Shown here: piece after piece, positions 35,686 through 48,176 of the stretch
Layout: the number at the start of each line of letters is the position of its first letter
How positions within the stretch are numbered: the stretch's first letter is position 1
Source: Cryptomeria japonica
Taxonomy: Eukaryota; Streptophyta; Pinopsida; Cupressales; Cupressaceae
DNA length: 64,000 bases
Assembly: GCF_030272615.1 (NCBI RefSeq)
Contig: NC_081408.1
Location: 408,950,889-409,014,888 of the forward strand
Reading direction: 5' to 3'
Translations under genes and position numbers: made by a program
The notes under the pieces: model-generated
Told to the model about the DNA's origin: nothing
Databases searched by the model: none
The model's input: the letters and a program-made list of their open reading frames with translations, nothing else

Positions 35686-36240
35686 TGCTCCTCTCTTTTT
35701 CTCCTTGGTGCCTACTCAAAGAAAGGCTGCAACTGCAATTGCAAAATGAAATGCCTGAATTGAATTGAATTGAATGGCTGGGGCTAGCACCACTACTTAA
35801 AAGAGATGGCTGATGAATGGTTGATGCTGACTGCACCGCCCACCCACAACGCCAGGCCCACCCACAACGCCAGCCCCAGCCCAACGTCTATATTTTATAA
35901 CGTTTACAAGTGAATGGCGTATCCCATGGCTTCATTCTCTTTAGCCCATTAACACGTGTAAGGTATCCCATTAATTGACGGCGACCGCTCAAGTGCGCAT
36001 GTATTCACAATAGTAAAAATCTACAGTGCCATTTTTGCTACTTCTTAAAGACTGCAATTTGACTGTCAAAAACGTTTTGTTTATAATATTAAACTAATAA
36101 AAAGGGAGGGACGTTCACAAAATGAACAGCTTTTCAGCGGGCTTGCAATAACAGTTGTCGATTTGTTTTTATAGTGGACCAAGTTTTTTATTTCCTCTCA
36201 TTCCACCTAACCAGGGAATAAATCTATACCTATATAGTTT
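35686..36240 (-). promoter_or_regulatory. PIP1 copy A upstream region
   Basis: Upstream of the start codon, the block 35885-36240 is shared with 47548-47880 of copy B. It contains TATAAAATA on the minus strand (35891-35899) about 205 bases before the ATG, and an ACACGTGT box (35952-35959) holding the ACGT core of ABA-responsive and G-box elements. A small tandem of CCCACCCACAACGCCAG lies at about 35839-35875. Transcription start is not known. Confidence 0.5.
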
Positions 36241-36419
36241 AATATGTAAACTTTAATTTCAATACGGACAACCGTCTAGTCAAGCACCATCATAAATGAA
36301 ATGAAACTTTTTAATGACATTTAGCAGATAATACAGTCTATGGCATTCCAGATTGGAAACACTAACATTCGACTCTTGAATCTAAACTTATTTTTATGAA
36401 CGGCGGAAAATTTCATACC

Positions 36420-37690
36420 TACTATTTTATTTAATTTATATTTCAGTTATATAAGAATTAATTATTTATTTATCTTTAAAATATTAAATGATAAATTATC
36501 ATTCAACGGATAAGTATACTTCTTTTTAAATAGATTTATATATCTTTTTAAAAATAGATTGTATATATCTTTTTAAAAATAGATTTTATGTATCATTTTT
36601 TGTTCAATTAAAAAATAAATATTTTAAAAATATTATTTGTATCTTCAACAAAATTTAAATTAATTTTTTAATAATGGATACAATAAAATGATATATATTA
36701 TAATATTTTATTATTTAAAGTTTTTATTCTGTTTTTTATTTTTTATTTTTAAAGTTTTAGAAAAATCGCAACTTTTTATTTTTTCAATTAGAGTTTTATT
36801 TGGTATTGAAATGCATTTGTTTATTTTTTTGCTTTAAAACTTTCACAAATCTACATTAAATAGTGTTAGAAAACAAATTTTCATTTAGGTTTGAGGTGAA
36901 CTAAAAATTTCATCATAAAACTGTGCAAATTTGAAAAAACGGTGAGCAAGTCGCGCTATGAAAGCTAATATGAAGAAAGAAAATTTGCAATTTTTTAAAA
37001 TAAAATACTTAAAATCTTTAAGTGAAATGCTTAAAATCTTTCAAAATATGTAGTGAATTGTTTGTAATATGAAATTTAATGTCATCTTTCCACTGTTATT
37101 ATTCCTTATTAATGTTGTCAAAGTTGTTTTTTTGTTTTCTTTAGCCTAGTTATGAATTTATTTCCTTTTAGATTTATTAGTAAACAATTTTAATTTAAAA
37201 ATGAGCATTATCCTTCCAATTTCGAAGTTGCATCAAGTTCAGATTAATAAAAAAAATATATTATTTTAAGTTATCTTAATTTCAACTTGAGTTATTTTAA
37301 AGAAGGAAAATGATTATTTATCTTCAATGAGAGTTAGAGTTGTCATTAGGATTGAGATTTAGATTCAATTAAGTTTAGAGTTTAGATTCAATTAGAGCTA
37401 GGCTTAGAGTTTCACTATGGTTTGACTTAAGGTCAAGTTTTACTTATGGTTACACTATAATTTTTAGAATTCAATTATGGTTACACTTAGGCTAAAGTTT
37501 AACTAGGGTTATGGTTAGGATACATTTAATGTTAGGATTAAGTTAGGATTTAGATATGGTTACAGTTAATATTACCATTCAATTAGAGTAGAGAATATAT
37601 ATTGTTAGGATTAGGAATTCATTTTAACTAGATATGTCTCGATGTATTTTACATATATACTTGAAAATATAAGTATGATAGTTATTAATT
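36420..37690. other. AT-rich insertion-like stretch in unit 1
   Basis: About 1.3 kb with no match in unit 2, very AT-rich. Within it, 37326-37618 is built of degenerate TTAGGRTT/GGTTA words (such as GGGTTATGGTTAGGAT) reminiscent of decayed telomere-like simple repeats. No gene seen. Confidence 0.5.
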
Positions 37691-38320
37691 TATATTTCAA
37701 TGAGTTAATTATTGATAGATAATTTTTAATCTAAATGATTATATGGAAGTTAACAAAATGAGTTCAACCTATCATATATCTTAAACATTGGGATATATAT
37801 TTCTAAAGTTAAAAAGGAAATTTTATTTTTTATGTAAATAATATGTTAATATTACAAAAGAAATAAAAAATTATTGTTATTCTTTTTTTAGTGAAAAGAA
37901 CACAAAATTAGAAATCATATGTAATAACCCTTGATGTTTTAAAAGAGCAAAAAGGGAAATCTAATACTTTCATTTAATTACAAAAAAAAGTAATATAAAT
38001 AAGTGATTATCAAATTAGAATTGATTTAGTTCTTTATCTAAGGTGTAATGGTTTGGAAGCAGCTCTTGTATTATATACACAATTTATGTGAGATCTAGAA
38101 ATGGCATGCAAATCATTCAAGTAAATAAAGTGGTTTGGTGGGTTGTGTGTATAGTAGAAGGAATGTGTGGTTTGCATTCACCTTGGGGTATAGTGTATAC
38201 ATGGGATTGTCTTGATCTGGGTTATAATAGGCATTAATGTGTGAACACATGTTGTGTTTAGTTAGACAAGTTCATAATAGATAGTGCTATAGTTAAGATT
38301 GTTTTTGATATGGAATAGTT

Positions 38321-39420
38321 TCTCAATCAAAACAAGAAGAAAACAAAATCATAACAAATACATATATATTCGAATCTTTTACATGCCAAGGTTGAGTATT
38401 GTCATTGCTTAGAAAATTGTCTTATTGATAAGACTTGAAATGGTTTTTTGATTTGAAGCCTACAACTATCATATTCGATCAGTGAGAGTCTTCATCAACT
38501 GAATTTTGAAAGGCATTTGAAGCTACCAAACCGATCATTGGACAATTGGGAATCCACATTAAATTGTAGTCATCGTTGGGAGGAAAGCAAATATTATAAT
38601 ATAGATGTTATTTCTGTTATAGAACAAACAATTAAGGCAATGATGATATCATTATATTAAGGTGACATACATGCTTAATAATTTACAATTCATTCCTTTA
38701 ATCGACAAACTTGCAGTCTTAACCAATCTTTAAGCAAAGTGATTCCAAGGGCCACGTTGAGAAGTATGAGTGGACAAGGGCATTAAAGGATATTGCATAT
38801 GTGACAAAACAAAATTAGGTTATGCTTGTCAACTACAAATAATTCAATATTTTGTTAAAACTATTACCATTGGTTGAAAGATTTATCAAAGGTATGGCCA
38901 CCATACTAGACGCCAACCTATGCTAGCATCTTTGTTGATGAGTATGTTATAAATTCACCCATACATATCCCTCCCCCTCTCCTTCTATATCTTTATGTTT
39001 CTTCTTCTCTATCTCTCTCTATATGTATTAGACTGTATGTATATTCCCCTCTACATCTATATCTCTCTTTATTTGTCTCAGTCTTCCTCTATTTCTCCCT
39101 ATCTACACATGTCTCTCTCTCTCTCTCTTTGTCTCTTTGTCTCTCTTCCTCTCTCCCTCTATCTCTAGACATGTCTTACTCTCTTATCTATCCATCACTC
39201 TCCCTCTCTAACTATTGCAAAAATGGCATGAGCCTATTGGTAATGGAGTCCAATTAATTTTTTGGTTCAAAGATTTTCTATCACTTATGTTTCATTCTTA
39301 TAAATGAATGCATGGTTTATTTAAAGCTATCACTTTCTTCATTTGAACCATTGTTGCAAAAACAAAATTGCTTTCTAAATAACCTATCAATTGACCTCAT
39401 ATACTAAACAAATTTATGCT
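38321..39420. other. intergenic with CT-rich microsatellite
   Basis: No gene seen. A CT-rich run with TCTCTCTCTCTCTCTC at 39110-39130 lies in a broader pyrimidine tract, about 38970-39210. This stretch has no counterpart in unit 2, where about 6.3 kb of other sequence sits instead. Confidence 0.55.
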
Positions 39421-39880
39421 AAAAAAAGACAAAAAAAATTCATAATTACTTTCCATATCTCTTCATCTAACCAATACCAATACCAATTGCTAATTAATAT
39501 TCCATATATGAATCATCAACTTGATGCCAAACATAAAGAACGTACAGTCTCTTATAATAATTTGTGAAACTCATCCAAAACTCTCTCATAACATTTAAAT
39601 ATTTATATTAGAGACAAGTCCACAAAAGACTCTCTACCCTCAAACCCTAAGCTGCCACATGTTTATAGAAATCACATGGTGGAGGGTGGCGTCGCTTTCT
39701 TTGAGAAACGGCTACAAACCCCTGCCTGCCATTTGGGCGGTAGTAATACCTAATATGTGGCTCTTATATTTTCAGCTTTTAAATAAAATGATTGAGGATA
39801 AGGCAGGAGTGGGTGGGGCCCACCCACGTATTATTCTCCATGCACACGTGATGATGAGGCTTGGGCGGCTTTAGTCCAGC

Positions 39881-40900
39881 TCTACTGACGCCATCAACAC
39901 TATTTTTCAAATAGATAGATTACCTACCATTTACCAACATAGCCTCAAGTTCAACTGCAAAACAGATACTCTTCACACCTCTCCCAACAACTGTGATTGG
40001 ATTAAATATGGTTTAAAGGAATATGCACTTTCCCTAGCTTAATTTAGCTTAGTTAACTAATTATTATTTAATTAAAATGGTATTTGAAATTTAATAAATG
40101 TATAGAGATTACTGTAATTTGAAGAATTTAAATGTAAAGGAATTGGATATTTAATTCATAAAATAAAGTAATGATTAGCATATTTATATTTTATAACTAA
40201 AATTTATGTGGAAAACTGGGAGAGAGATCAAATTTAAAAAATCTTTACTTTTAACATAGATTAATTAATTTCATATGGTTAATATTTATTAGAATTTATT
40301 CTTACTTTTTAGTATAGATTAATTAATTTCATATGGGTAATATTTATTAGAATATGAAATTATTTGCATTAAAAAAAACTTGATTTAAATTTAGATTTTA
40401 AAACATAATTTTTTAAATTAGAAGTTTTCTTTAATGTAGATTTTATTTTTTTTATTTTTTTTACATTTAATAAATAATAATAATAAGTTGCTTTTTAATT
40501 TAGATTTGTTTCTTTTAAATCTAGATTTTTTTCATATTTAATAAATAATAATAATAGAAAGTTTTTTTTTAAATTTAAATTTTACTCTTAAACTTATTTT
40601 TAAATTATCCATTGTCTAGTCATTATTATAAATAATAATAATAGAAAGTTTCTTATTAATTTAAATTTTAGTCTTTAATTTTTTATTTTTAAATTTCTAA
40701 TCATTAAAATTACACGGAAAAAAAGGGTGGGTGCGACTGTAATGTTACGCCTCTCGATGTCATAAGATAAAGATTGGATGTAAGTTAAATTTAAACCATT
40801 TAGATATGTAAAATAAGAAATTGAGATAATGTTAGTTGTCTTAGATTCTATGTAGAATTTATAGTTTATTAAAGGCATCACATGGATCTAATTCTTGACT
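39881..40900. other. AT-rich intergenic stretch with a direct repeat
   Basis: A two-copy direct repeat of about 65 bases (ATAGATTAATTAATTTCATA...) lies at 40256-40355. Several ATAATAATAATAGAAAG words follow at 40530-40650. No gene seen. Confidence 0.55.
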
Positions 40901-42420
40901 TGTAGTCTTCATATAATTTATTATACATTTCTACTCCACAACAGCAGAAAACACAAAAACAAACTACAAGGGTGCCTTGTGCACCCTAGTTGCATCCATG
41001 GCACTGTTCCATTAATTGGACAGAAACTTGTAAAGGTCCCTAGCCTCCTGCTTATCCTCCTATGTGTCCGCAATACATTCCCTCAGCAGAGAGAGGGTGA
41101 GCATCAAGTTGTGTAACACTTGCAAATGAAATTTGTTAAGGCCTACCATTTGGGCATCCCAGACCTCCATCTTACTCTTGAGTCGGTCGACATCGTCCAT
41201 GATAGCCTACAATTCAAGCACGAGACCCAAGTTCTGAATCCTCTGCGTGATGTCCAACACGTCCGTGCACACCTTTTCCATTTGCTGCAGAGTAGGGACA
41301 CCCTTGGGGTTCACAGCAACCATGTCATCCGTAGTCTTTTCCATCTCCTTGGGCACATCTTCAGCAGGGGGGCTGTCAATGTCATTGCCCAAGCCCATCA
41401 GGGGGAGAGATTGCATCACCTGTTCCGCCATCTTTAAATCCGGGTCCAAGTTACCAGAGTCCAGGGCTTTGTTATCAGGAATTTCCTCACACATGACACC
41501 CTTAGTGCCCATGTTCATAGGGGTCGTATCCTTAACATCAATAGGGTCTTGGGTTTGCATCTCAGAATTGCCCATGTCAATGACAGCAACAGTGGTCAGA
41601 ACCATGGGGTCCCTAGTCATATCCACATCCACAACATCCCCATCAGGGGGCCCCATAGTGGTATTAGGGTCCTCTCCCTCCTTGTCCTCAATGGGTTCCT
41701 CCTCCGAGTCAATATTTTCGATCACCGAGGTCTTCTTCTTGTGGCTTTTGGAAGCCAGTTTGGAGGATCTCCTTTTAACCTCAAAATTAGGGGAAGGATT
41801 ATCATTCTCAACATCCTCAGAGGATGAATTGTCATGAAAGATAATACGTTTGCATTTAACAGGGGTTTTTCCTTTTCCCTTGGATAGGGAGTGGGAAGCA
41901 CTGGGAGAGGCTAACAGAGTCAAACTGGGGGAGACTTCAGATAAGGAAATGGCGGAGGCATAATCAGGCAAAGACATGGTGGCCGTAGCAAACCCTTCAT
42001 GAGGATACTGGAAAAATCTAGGGAAGGCCATACACAGGGCAACAAGCTGCTGAGGAGTAGGCATGGGGAGCTGAGAGAGCAAGAGGTTCTTGGGGGGGAG
42101 GAAAGAGCCTCATGGAATTTATACAGCCTGTGAATGAGGCCTTGGTGAAGGAGGTAGGGCAGTTTATCCCCATGCTTGGGATCCATGGTGTCTTTAACAG
42201 AGCTTTCAATAAAGTGTAGTAAATAAAAGGGCAAACAGAGCAAATCATTATTGCGAAAATGATTGAGAAGGGGCAAATGATAGTAGTAGATTACCTTGTG
42301 CCTGCTCTCGAGAGTGAAGTACTTCATGATCATAAGGCAGATCATGTTCCACCGGTGTTTGAGCTCCTCCCGAGCAAACCCACCCTAGAGTTTGACAAGT
42401 TATGTTGTACTCTCTTCTTC
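40900..42420 (-). pseudogene. unknown repeated protein family, copy 2
   Basis: The minus strand carries the family core with MKYFTLESRHKVIYYYHLPL and LHQGLIHRLYKFH (41920-42400). A long acidic/Ser-rich linker follows, open for 291 codons (41207-42082, Lys-rich patch then Asp/Glu-rich part). The tail has VLHNLMLTLSLL and YKFLSN near 41040-41110. The part corresponding to the family's N-terminal third (VTVGGISFEV block) is absent, so this copy is 5'-truncated at about 42420 while its 3' end is kept, a pattern seen in retroposed sequences. The frame is interrupted between core and linker and near the end. Function unknown. Confidence 0.55.
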
Positions 42421-44352
42421 TCTCTAATTATTAAGTATTAGTTGTATTTAAAAACACCTTGAGGAGATTGTAAAATTATAAGGACTACATTCTCCTATGT
42501 TAATTCTATTGATTGAATGACTTTTTGGTTATGATGAAGATAAAAATAATACACAAACATGCAAATGATCTAGATGTTGATTATGATGTAAATTAGTGTT
42601 CCTATTCAAGCTCCAAATTAAAATGTACTTGTTGGATGCTACTTGTTTAGGCTCTAGGATTTCAAATGGTAATTACAATTGATTAGTGCACAAATGAGTG
42701 CCTTTAAATGCTAAGACATAATGAATCATTGCACAAGTGTATACTAAGTCAACTCAAAATAACTATGAAGAAAGCGTCAAAGTTGGCCATTCGAGCTTTA
42801 AAACTAAATTTTAGGTTTGATTTGTGTCATGTAGAAGTAATCTTGTTCATTGTGGAATTTGGGGATTAATGATGAGCATATGAAAATGAAGGGTAATAAA
42901 TGGTGCCAATATATAAGGACAAGTGTAGATAGCATGCTACACCTTAACAAACAAGAGTAAAGTTTTCATTTCTATTGTGGTTTTGAATGTGAGACCCACT
43001 CTCACTCTTTCGATGCGTGATTGAACTATAAAAATAAAATATTCCCACCAAGAGTAACCTTGGTTATCAAAGCATGTGGAGGAATATGTCAATATTATGG
43101 TGCCATGTGTTAATTACTCCAACAATTACAATATACCCATTGGTTGAAATAGGAGGTAGGTCTCTAATAATGTATCCATTGGTTAAAATTACCATTTTAA
43201 TTTCAAGGTTTGTTTTTGTGCCATTCTAGATTGACCACAACTATAAAGTTTGAACCATTAAATTCAAATTCAAACTTTCTTACCCCTTTCTATTACTTTT
43301 TAAAATTAACCAACTTAATACACGTTAGTGTGACATGTATCTATGTCATAGTATTTATAGACATTCGATGTGCAATTAATTTACATGCAACACTAAAGAG
43401 AAAATAATTAGAGCACACCCTCGCTGGGTTGGTGGCTTGTGGGCTTTGTGCCCTTGTTGGGCTATTGTGCTCGTAGGTTTGGACCTCCATCAAAAAAATA
43501 GTTAGAGCACACTTCAATTTCTGAATACACAAAAAACTAGATCCGCAATATTCAGATAGGTCATCTCTATGCTAGTGAATGTTGTCGTTGACATTTTTTA
43601 TAACCATTAATCTAACTTTCCAAAGGGGTTTGACCTAGGAGAACACATTCCTTTATTGAGTTAGCAAACTCCTAAAGGTGTCCTTAGACACCACCTTAAC
43701 ACATTCAACTTTAGGAAATATGAATATGAGTAGATTTATCAAAACATATTATGTTAGATCATTTCTATGTAGCACAATTTAATTCTACATCTCAAACTGA
43801 GTTTGTGCTAGTCAAAATATTGACCATGTGGTGCATTTGAGATTGAATCAAAGAAAATTTTAAAACTATGCTGACTTTGACACATTCCTCAAATTAAGGA
43901 ATTATTGATTCTATTTATTGTATTATTCTAGATTATTTTATGTAGTGTAATCATTTGCATTTACATAAATTGTTGAACTTGGCCCATGGCCCATGGCCCA
44001 GCTTACACCCCTAGGGTTTGGCCTTAAATTTGATCCCTACAAACATGTTTAAGATTTGAAGTACTTTTTAATTGTCTTATTTTTAATTGTGATCTTGCTT
44101 TCACCTACCCTACTCTCTCCCATTATACTTACCAATCTCTTTCTCTCTTTCTATCTCTATCTTTATCTCTTCCTCTATCTCTTCCTCTCTATCTATCTAT
44201 CTTCATCTGTCTATTTTTCTTTTTCCCTCTATCTTCATCTCTATTTCTATCTACTCTAAATTAACCACACTATTGATAGGAACTTGATGCATTAGATCTC
44301 TTATTACTAGTCCTTTTTCTTTATTACTTAAAATCTACCATTTTGTACTCAT
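42421..44352. other. intergenic stretch
   Basis: No gene seen. It holds the second copy of the dispersed repeat (43059-43167) and a CT-rich microsatellite region at about 44095-44250, which by chance reads as a hydrophobic peptide. Confidence 0.55.
43059..43167. repeat. dispersed repeat shared with 15122-15235
   Basis: Same orientation as the first copy, with a handful of differences. It starts CCTTGGTTATCAAAGCAT. Confidence 0.75.
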
Positions 44353-44355
44353 ATT

Positions 44356-44815
44356 AGGGGAAAGGACCCACTAGTTGAGCATGTTCCAATTCTTGTGATA
44401 GAAGTTGTTGATTTAATATTGTCATACTTGTTGATTTAATGTCCAACTTTTGTACAACATTGCACTAATAGTTGTGACTTAAAGTTGTTATTGTTGATGA
44501 TAAGTACCAATAATTGAATGAAATATACCATTTGTTGTGAAAAGTAACCAATCACGTGTTGCCACATCAGCTGCACAAGTATTGAGACCCTTTTGCACGT
44601 CTAATGGTCTCACTTTTTTTGGGGTTGTTTTGGACACTTTGGCAAAACGCATGCTTATGTGGCATCATATTAGATGATGTGGCCTTGAAACCTTAATTAT
44701 AAGTAGGGAATTTGCCAAGTAAGCCACTGTAAAAATTTGGGAGTGATTTGAAATTTCCACGTAAGATTTTGAGAAGCGTGAAGTTAGGTTGCACAACTAA
44801 TGGGTCCTCTCCCCT
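44356..44815. mobile_element. 460-bp MITE with 22-bp inverted ends
   Basis: The left end AGGGGAAAGGACCCACTAG (44356 on) is matched by the complement of the right end (ending 44815), with 20 of 22 bases agreeing. ATT is present on both sides (44353-44355 and 44816-44818) as a 3-bp target duplication. No coding region. The 3-bp duplication would fit a PIF/Harbinger- or CACTA-type origin, but the terminal bases do not settle this. Confidence 0.75.
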
Positions 44816-44967
44816 ATTATTAACAGATTTCCTTGTTAATTGAAAAATTATTCGTGCACACTTTATCGCATTATTTTATTGGTATGAGGTTCTGTTATGA
44901 CTCTGTCATTATATGCGTCATTTTTCTATTGCAGGGTGCTCATGGCCCACATCGTGCATAGTTGTTG

Positions 44968-45366
44968 TTTGAAGCATTTAGGCTTGGGCTACAACCACAT
45001 ACTACCATGTGTACGAAAGACAGGCCATGTCTACTAGTTCCACGTGTTTATTCTAATTGGACCACTATCTATACAATGAATGAGTATGATAAGCTTGTGG
45101 TTTGAAGCATTAGGCTTGGGCTACAACTGCATACTACCATGTGTATTAAAGACAAGCCATGTCTACTAGTTCCACATATGTTTATTCTAATTGGACCACT
45201 ATCTTTACAATGAATGAGCATGATAAGCTTGTGGTTTCAAGCATTAGGCTTGGGCTACAACCGCATACTAACGTGTATTAAAGACAAGCCATGTCTACTA
45301 GTTTCACATGTGTTTATTCTAATTGGACCACTATCTTTACAATGAATGAGAATGATAAGCTTGCTC
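44968..45366. repeat. three-copy tandem repeat of about 134 bases
   Basis: Units beginning TTTGAAGCATTAGGCTTGGG start at about 44968, 45101 and 45235. They lie in the 3' flank of PIP1 copy B. Unit 1 has one diverged copy of this stretch but has amplified a different 250-base unit. Confidence 0.8.
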
Positions 45367-45819
45367 CTACAATGCATGATATTTAAAACCGATATGCTTA
45401 TTCATTACATCGAATGAGATCTTGTGTATCATTTTTTTCCGAATTAGACTCCATTCTCACTATTGCAATGTGTGATGATCTTTATTTTTTTGAGATATAT
45501 TGATATGGACTCCAGCATAGGGTAATATATGGAGAATGTTTATTATATTGTGATTGCCATTTGTATTATCATGTATTCTTGAGTTGCCAAATGGTAGAGA
45601 ACATAATCTTTAAAGGAAGTTACAAGTTCAAATTTAATAACGGATAGTGTACTGTACAATTTATTTGTAGCATAGTAGGTGCCTATACCATGGAGGGAAA
45701 CTAAAGCACGGTGGTAACCCATTCCAGAAATAATCAAAACCCCAAACTTTAGACTCAAACAGCGTAGCTCAACCATTTTATCTACAAGTACAAGCCCCCT
45801 GCTGCTGATATAAGCATTT

Positions 45820-47061
45820 CTAAGAGCGTTTGAATGGGATGGCCCGAATGATCATCTGGTGGTAGATTGCTGCAAGTCCAGCACCAATGAAGGGACCAAC
45901 CCAGAAAACCCACTGCACAAAAAAAAGCCCAAGAGAAATCAGTCGATGCTAAACTCATCTAACACATATCAAGAACTAGATACTAAATTGATCTAACAGA
46001 AATCAAGCAGGGTTGAGCAGATGCTAACCTGATCATCCCAGGCGTGGTCCTTGTTGAAAATAATAGCAGCTCCAAGGCTCCGAGCAGGGTTGATGCCTGT
46101 TCCTGTGATGGGAATTGTGGCCAAGTGGACCAGGAAAACAGCGAACCCAATTGGGAGGGGTGCCAAAAGCTGCAAAGAAGCTCTCTAGGCTTAGTAATAA
46201 CGTCTATAATAGGTATGCAAATAAAGAGCTAATTAAAGGGCGAAACAAGTAACATACCGGAACATGGGAATCCCTGGCGCTTCGTTTGGCATCAGTGGCA
46301 GAGAAAACAGTGTAGACGAGAACAAAGGTGCCCACAATCTCAGCACCCAAACCATCACCCTTGGTGTAGCCATGAGCTACCGAATTGGCTCCGCCTCCGA
46401 GCATTTCATAGTTGTGGTGGCCCTCGAAACCCTTCACCACTCCTGCTCCACAGATGGCGCCCAAGCACTGGCATATCATATAGAACACAGCTCGTGGCAG
46501 TGACAGCTTCCTTGCCAGGAAGAGCCCAAAAGTCACAGCCGGATTGATGTGCCCACCTGCCCACCAAGCCATTATATCATTTCACAATACCCACAAAGCA
46601 AATAAACACATCATTCCATAAGACCCACAAAGCCATTACATCATTTCACAATACCCACAAATTCAATATATCATTCCACAATACCCACAAAGACCTCAGA
46701 TCAAAAGCCAGAAGGCTCCTTTGAGTGTACCTGAAATTCCAGCTGTGCAGTAAACAAGAGCAAAGATCATTCCTCCGAATGCCCAGGCGATGCCCTGTAT
46801 TCCCACTGTTGAACACATATCGTTTGATCTTTTCACACCCATGACAGTGAGGATGGTGATGTAGAGGAAGAGGAAAGTAGCCACGAACTCTGCAATTCCT
46901 GCTCTCCAGAAAGACCATGACTTGAACTCCCCTGGCTCAAACAGGGGTGCAGGCCCTGGTTCTATGTAGTCCTTTTCCCTTGTCTGGGCAGCCGTTCCCA
47001 GTGGCTGCCTCTCCGAGTACTTGTTTGCTCCAAGCTTAACATCTTCCTCCTTTCCTTCCAT
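45820..47061 (-). CDS. PIP1: plasma-membrane aquaporin PIP1, copy B
   Basis: Exons on the minus strand: 46731-47061, 46258-46556, 46029-46169, 45820-45912, with the same phases as copy A. It encodes 287 residues. It keeps both NPA boxes (115-117, 237-239) and the F95/H225/T234/R240 filter, so it should be a working water channel in the plasma membrane. Relative to copy A only residues 33 (I) and 60 (V) differ, and most of the other exon differences are silent, which points to purifying selection or gene conversion. Intron 1 is 174 bases against 139 in copy A and contains a short tandem repeat of CATTTCACAATACCCACAAA. Introns 2 and 3 are almost identical between copies. The gene appears intact. 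Confidence 0.96.
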
Positions 47062-47880
47062 TGCTCCTCTCGTTTTCTCTTTGGTGCCTACTCAAAGAAA
47101 GCCTGTAACTGCAACTGCAAAATGAAATGCCTGAGTTGAATAGCTTGGCTAGCACCTCTACTTAAAAAGAGATGACTGTTTCAATTAAAAAAAGGAGAAA
47201 ATGGTTGATGCTGATTGGCAAGGACATGATGATAAATGATAATGGCTAGCAAGGCATGGTCGGCCCGTGCCTAGAGGATTAATGGCCCACATCTTACCAA
47301 CTCTGCTCACTCCACGACTTTAGCTTCCTTCTTACCGTTCCCGGGATTCATAATCAACTGTTAACGACTATCTAAACGACTTTTACTCTACCCATCTCCC
47401 TGTCGGCCAGGATTCAATCCAGATAGTTCGGAATTCCACTTTTCGTTAAACATCAACAAGGTTAACATAGTGCGTTTAGTTGTTTTGATTGTTGCAGCCC
47501 TGTGAAGAGTGATAGGCTGCCGCTGTCAACTGCACCGCCCAGCCAGCCCAACGTCTATATTTTACAACGTTTATAATTGGAGGGCCTTATCCCATGCCTT
47601 CATTCTCTCTACCCCATTAACACGTGTAAGGTATCCCGTTAATTGACGGCGACCGCTCATCATGCGTATGGTGTGCTCAACTGCGCATCTACAGTGCCAT
47701 TTTGCTACGTCTTAAAGACTGTAATTTGACTGTCAAAAACGTTTTGTTTATAATAATAAAAAAAGGGAGGGACGTTCACAAAATGCACAGCTTTTCAGCG
47801 GGCTTGCAATAACAGTTGTCCATTTGTATTTATGGAGTGTCCCACGTTTGTGATTTCCTGTCATTCCACCTAGCCAGGGA
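47062..47880 (-). promoter_or_regulatory. PIP1 copy B upstream region with about 340 extra bases
   Basis: Compared with copy A, about 340 bases (roughly 47180-47530) lie between the proximal upstream part and the shared distal block (47548-47880). The ACACGTGT box is kept (47620-47627), but the TATA-like word of copy A reads GTAAAATATA here and is about 500 bases from the ATG. Copy B therefore probably uses a different core promoter or start. Confidence 0.45.
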
Positions 47881-48176
47881 AGATGTCCAGTCAAGCATCA
47901 TCATAAATGAAATGAAACTTTTTGAATGACATTTAACAGATTCTATGGCATTCCAGATCGGAAACACTAACATTCAATAGATCCCACTCTTATTTCTGAT
48001 TGTCCACTATTTCTTTGTTCCAAATTTTGATTAACAAATCTAATCTTATTTTTATGAATCATACGTATTATATTGTTTTATTTATATTTAAAAAAAAAAT
48101 TAAATGTAACATATATTTAAATAAGTTAGTTGTTAATATATATTTAAATAAGTTGACGTTTATAGATAATTAATTT

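Larger units (their letters stand above)
33326..39880. repeat. segmental duplication, unit 1 (with PIP1 copy A)
   Basis: Homologous blocks to unit 2 are seen in order: 33326-36420 with 44911-48065, 37675-37810 with 48120-48250, 37810-38320 with 55862-56360, and about 39500-39880 with about 62690-63000. All have the same orientation. This unit has an extra AT-rich 1.3 kb at 36420-37690. Between the two units lies about 5 kb of unrelated sequence. Confidence 0.85.

Noticed and set aside
39659-39874. 71-codon frame in unit 1 of the segmental duplication
   Set aside because: The matching stretch of unit 2 near 62880 does not keep the reading frame.
41247-41837. 196-codon plus-strand frame opposite copy 2 of the unknown family
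   Set aside because: The other strand carries the blocks shared with two other copies; this frame has no independent support.
44056-44259. Hydrophobic 67-codon frame
   Set aside because: It is a translation of a CT-rich microsatellite.
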